Of a stretch of 64,000 nt of DNA, positions 61,134-64,000 are shown in pieces. Each line of letters starts with the position of its first letter. Position 1 is the first letter of the stretch. Source of the DNA: PFL25 sp046260155 (GTDB lineage Bacteria; Chloroflexota; Anaerolineae; Anaerolineales; UBA4823); the NCBI GenBank assembly GCA_046260155.1, contig JBJYXV010000074.1:129386-193385 (forward strand), in the 5' to 3' direction. The translations under genes were made by a program, and so were the position numbers. The notes beneath the pieces were generated by a model, which was given only the letters and a program-made list of their open reading frames with translations, did no database searches and was not told the origin of the DNA.

Positions 61134-63296
61134 ATGCTTGAAGCGGACCGCGTCGTCCCCACCACCTGTCCTTTTTGCGGGGTTGGTTGCAACCTTGAGC
61201 TGCATATTAAGGATGACTACATCTACCATGTCAGCTCGCCATTTGATTCAGTCGTCAACCACGGCAATTTATGCGTCAAGGGACGCTTTGGCTACGACTT
61301 CATTTATAACCAGAACCGGGTAACCACGCCATTAATCAGGAAGGAAACACAGGTCCCGGGTAAGCGCACTCCGGCCGGGGATCTATCAGGCTGGCGCCAG
61401 GTATCCTGGGATGAAGCCCTGGATTACACCGCCGACCGGCTGGTGGAGATCTACCAGCGAAATGGCCCACACGCCATGGCGGTCTACTGCTGCGCCAAAG
61501 CCACCAACGAGGATAACTACCTGCTGCAGAAGATGTACCGGGCATTGTTCCGCACCAACAACATTGACCACTGCACCCGTTTGTGCCATGCCGGGTCGGT
61601 GGTCGCGCTGCAGATGGCCATTGGCTCAGCAGCGATGAGCAACACTGCTTCCGAAGTGATCGACAGCGATGTCTTCATCATCACCGGTTCCAACACCGCA
61701 GAAACCCACCCGATCATCGCCCTGCAGATGAAAGCTGCCGTTGAGAAGCACGGTGCCCGGCTGATCGTCGTTGACCCACGCCGGGTGGAGATGGTTAACT
61801 ATGCTACGCTCTGGCTGCCCGAAAAGCCTGGTACGGATGTGCCGGTCTTCTCCGCCATGGCGCACGTCATCATCAAGGAGAAGCTCTACAACCAGGAGTT
61901 TATCCAGCAGCGAACCGAAGGTTTTGAGGAGTTCGCCAAATCCGTCGAGAAATTCACACCAGAGTATGCCGAAGCCATCTCGGGTGTGGACCGGGAATTG
62001 ATCGTCCAGGCTGCCCGCATGTACGCCAATGCCGATCGGGGGGCGATCTACTGGGCTCTGGGGATTCCGGAGAGCTCCCACGGCACCGACAACGCCATGA
62101 GCCTGATCCACCTGGCACTGCTCACCGGTCATATCGGTAAGCGCGGCACAGGCCTCAACCCGCTGCGCGGGCAGAATAACGTCCAGGGTGCGTCAGATTG
62201 CGGTGCGATGCCCTGGCATTATCCCGGATACATGGATGTGGATGCTCCAGCTAATGCACAGAAGTGGGAGGCTGCCTGGAATATCGAACCCGGGGGTTTA
62301 AACCGGGAGCTCGGACTGACCACCACTGAGATCCTCAGCCAGGTCAGGCCGGGCGGCGTGCGCAGCCTGTACATCATGGGCGAAAACCCGATGATGTCCG
62401 AGCCCAACCTCAATCACACCCGCCAGCAGATGGAAAACCTGGAATTCATCGTCGCACAGGACTTGTTCATCACCGAATCGGGTGCCTTTGCAGATGTCTT
62501 CCTGCCCGCCACCTCCTGGGCTGAGAAGGAAGGCACTTTCACCAACACTGACCGCCGCGTGCAGCGTGTGCGCCAGGCTATCCCACCGCGCGGCGAATCG
62601 CGCCCGGATTGGGGGATCATCTGCGACCTGGCGAAACGCATCGAAGTTCGCCTGGGCCGCCCCAACTCTGCTTATTGGGATTACACACATCCTTCACAAA
62701 TCCTGGAGGAGATGGGGGGCGTGGTGCCTGCATATGCCGGTGTGAAGTATGCGCGCCTCGAAGAGGTCGGGCTGCAAACCCCGGTTATTGATGGCACGGA
62801 TCCCGGCACACCTTTCCTGTTCGCAGAGAGCTTCCCCCGCGGTCGCGGCAAGTTTCACCCGCTGGAGTATATCCCGGTGGTGGAAATGCCGGATGATGAA
62901 TACCCCTTCATCTTGTCCACCGGGCGCGTGCTGGAGCACTGGCACGGCGGCTCAATAACCCGCAATTCTCAGCTGGATGATCTCTACCCGGAGGCCTTGG
63001 TGGATATCCACCCCACGGATGCCGCGCGGATCGGCGTCAATGAAGGTGATGTCGTGCGTGTTTCTTCTCGGCGCGGCACGGTAGTCCTGCGCGCCAAGGT
63101 TACTTACAAGACCACCATGGGCGTGGTCTTCATCCCCTTCCACTTCCGCGAGGCGGCTGCCAATCTGCTGACCATCGACGCCCTGGATCCGCTGGCCAAG
63201 ATCCCCGAGTACAAGGCCTGCGCCGTGCGCGTTGATCCCGCCGAAGAAAGCGAGCTGGTCGACCCACAAGCCCACCAAACCCGCGGCAGGTATTAA
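61134..63296 (+). CDS. Formate dehydrogenase alpha subunit, molybdopterin, Cys form
   Basis: 720 residues. N-terminal [4Fe-4S] ligands are C12-P-F-C15-G-V-G-C19 and C47. The molybdopterin folds follow (G-S-N-T-A-E-T-H-P-I, G-K-R-G-T-G-L-N-P-L-R-G-Q-N-N-V-Q-G). C151 in D-H-C-T-R-L-C-H-A-G-S is where E. coli FdhF has Sec140; the neighbouring His is kept. So this is a Cys-ligated enzyme that oxidises formate to CO2, or runs in reverse. It ends the operon, which couples formate to NAD(H). GGAGG precedes the ATG. Confidence 0.93.
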   Translation: MLEADRVVPTTCPFCGVGCNLELHIKDDYIYHVSSPFDSVVNHGNLCVKGRFGYDFIYNQNRVTTPLIRKETQVPGKRTPAGDLSGWRQVSWDEALDYTADRLVEIYQRNGPHAMAVYCCAKATNEDNYLLQKMYRALFRTNNIDHCTRLCHAGSVVALQMAIGSAAMSNTASEVIDSDVFIITGSNTAETHPIIALQMKAAVEKHGARLIVVDPRRVEMVNYATLWLPEKPGTDVPVFSAMAHVIIKEKLYNQEFIQQRTEGFEEFAKSVEKFTPEYAEAISGVDRELIVQAARMYANADRGAIYWALGIPESSHGTDNAMSLIHLALLTGHIGKRGTGLNPLRGQNNVQGASDCGAMPWHYPGYMDVDAPANAQKWEAAWNIEPGGLNRELGLTTTEILSQVRPGGVRSLYIMGENPMMSEPNLNHTRQQMENLEFIVAQDLFITESGAFADVFLPATSWAEKEGTFTNTDRRVQRVRQAIPPRGESRPDWGIICDLAKRIEVRLGRPNSAYWDYTHPSQILEEMGGVVPAYAGVKYARLEEVGLQTPVIDGTDPGTPFLFAESFPRGRGKFHPLEYIPVVEMPDDEYPFILSTGRVLEHWHGGSITRNSQLDDLYPEALVDIHPTDAARIGVNEGDVVRVSSRRGTVVLRAKVTYKTTMGVVFIPFHFREAAANLLTIDALDPLAKIPEYKACAVRVDPAEESELVDPQAHQTRGRY

Positions 63297-63669
63297 CCGC
63301 ATATTCTGGCAACATCAATAAAACGTAGCGGCGAATCAACCAAAAAGATGGGTGGATTTATCTGTCAGAGTGGTTACTTCACCCTTTCTGGACGGTAGGA
63401 TCACAAATTTCATCCCTAACGGAACAAAAGCCTGCCAGAGCTGAAGAAGATCGGGCAGCGTACCTTAAACCGATACAAATAGCGATATAAAACGCTCAGG
63501 GCATTGAATTCGACCTGATTCTCATCTAAAATAATATCAAGCTAAATCGAGTCTGCTTTTCATCCTTCCTCGCTCGCACCACCCTCATGGGGGTACCCAA
63601 TCCGCTTAACATCAAAGCCATTGCAGACAAACCATTCGAACAGTATGCCTCGCACCAAGGGAGGAGGTA
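63297..63669. other. Intergenic gap between formate dehydrogenase and the XRE gene
   Basis: About 370 bp. I see no gene or strong hairpin. An AGGGAGG site at its end belongs to the next gene; an AT-rich stretch (about 63528-63545) may carry a promoter. Confidence 0.5.
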
Positions 63670-64000
63670 TTGGACAGGGACATTACTTTCGGAGACATCG
63701 TCAAGCAGCACCGCCAGGCTCTCGACCTGACCCAGGCCGAGCTTGCAAGGCGCGTAGTCTGTGCAACCATCACCATCCGCAAGATCGAAGCCAATTCCCT
63801 GCGTCCCTCGATCCAGATCGCCGAACGCCTGGCCACCTCGCTCAAGATCTCGCTCGAAGATCGCGCTGCCTTTGTGCGCCTGGCCCGCGCCTCTACCCTT
63901 AAAACTCCCACCCCTTCTCCCATTCCCACCCCGCCACCCACACCTGAAGAGATCGGGCTCGAAGACCTCTCCGGGCGCGCCATCCGCGGCTACGAGCTGG
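63670..64000 (+). CDS. XRE-type regulator, probable start of HTH-kinase protein (3' end outside window)
   Basis: 110 residues visible from a TTG at 63670, with AGGGAGG 5 nt upstream; the frame is open to the window edge. Residues about 8-65 are an XRE/Cro HTH: F-G-D-I-V-K-Q-H-R-Q-A-L-D-L-T-Q-A-E-L-A, T-I-T-I-R-K-I-E-A, L-R-P-S. This HTH type heads large Chloroflexota proteins with NTPase or kinase domains. A Thr/Pro linker follows, then L-S-G-R-A-I-R-G-Y-E-L, which resembles the lead-in to a Hanks-type kinase. No downstream residue is available to prove it. Confidence 0.75.
   Translation, partial: MDRDITFGDIVKQHRQALDLTQAELARRVVCATITIRKIEANSLRPSIQIAERLATSLKISLEDRAAFVRLARASTLKTPTPSPIPTPPPTPEEIGLEDLSGRAIRGYEL

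Overview
The window looks like chromosome of an anaerobic bacterium of the Chloroflexota, most likely class Anaerolineae. This placement is an inference from gene content: a bactofilin, SpoVS without sporulation genes, Thr/Pro-rich linkers on envelope proteins, an ECF sigma factor paired with a DUF5667-type anti-sigma factor, tandem M16 peptidases beside acpS, an XRE-type regulator with a probable kinase continuation, and an NAD-linked formate dehydrogenase. There are no rRNA or tRNA genes, CRISPR arrays, transposases or phage genes. Genes are dense, lie on both strands, and often overlap by 4 bp.

Main result: three genes are interrupted by an in-frame TGA exactly where the family has a redox or catalytic cysteine. 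I read all three as selenocysteine (Sec, U) codons. They are (i) a lipoprotein with a DsbA-like thioredoxin domain (U-P-G-C) fused to a cyclophilin domain, 8760-10067; (ii) a SelW/Rdx-like protein (C-A-V-U), 34380-34622; and (iii) selenophosphate synthetase SelD with Sec in its active-site loop, 38835-39902. Hairpins that fit bacterial SECIS elements follow the first two TGA codons at 14-17 nt; the third has a weaker candidate. A standard gene caller would split or truncate all three. The formate dehydrogenase in the same window carries Cys where the Sec form has Sec.

Layout. 1-5 kb: end of an M23 peptidase, SDR, enoyl-CoA hydratase, bactofilin-fabI, 3-methyladenine glycosylase, CBS-ACT protein. 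5-11 kb: small proteins, sugar epimerase diverging from an HExxH protein, Nudix hydrolase, the Sec lipoprotein, DedA. 10.8-16.5 kb (minus strand): S45 acylase; two M16 peptidases plus acpS. 17-28 kb (plus): subtilase, SbcC-like ATPase, then a polyphosphate island (PPK2, PPK2, PPK1, HTH/HD-like/CHAD fusion). 28-34 kb (minus): phosphoesterase, phosphoribosyltransferase, PriA, CNNM/CBS protein, MEMO protein. 34-42 kb: SelW-like gene, dtd, a minus-strand PyrK-like/LmbE/PyrD-like operon, SPFH protein, SelD, small membrane protein, gamma-glutamyltransferase, ferritin. 42.6-53.7 kb (minus): CNB-NifU pair, ClpC, DUF389 protein, aldo/keto reductase, M3 peptidase, gatCA, lipoprotein esterase, SpoVS. 54-64 kb (plus): ECF sigma/anti-sigma pair, class V aminotransferase, two paralogous membrane proteins, formate dehydrogenase operon, and the start of an XRE protein cut by the window edge.

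Transcription signals: an extended -10 element (TGnTATAAT or close) recurs. In several cases it sits only 6-9 nt ahead of the ATG, which implies leaderless mRNAs. Intrinsic terminators follow several operons, and one lies just upstream of the M16 pair, where it could act as an attenuator.
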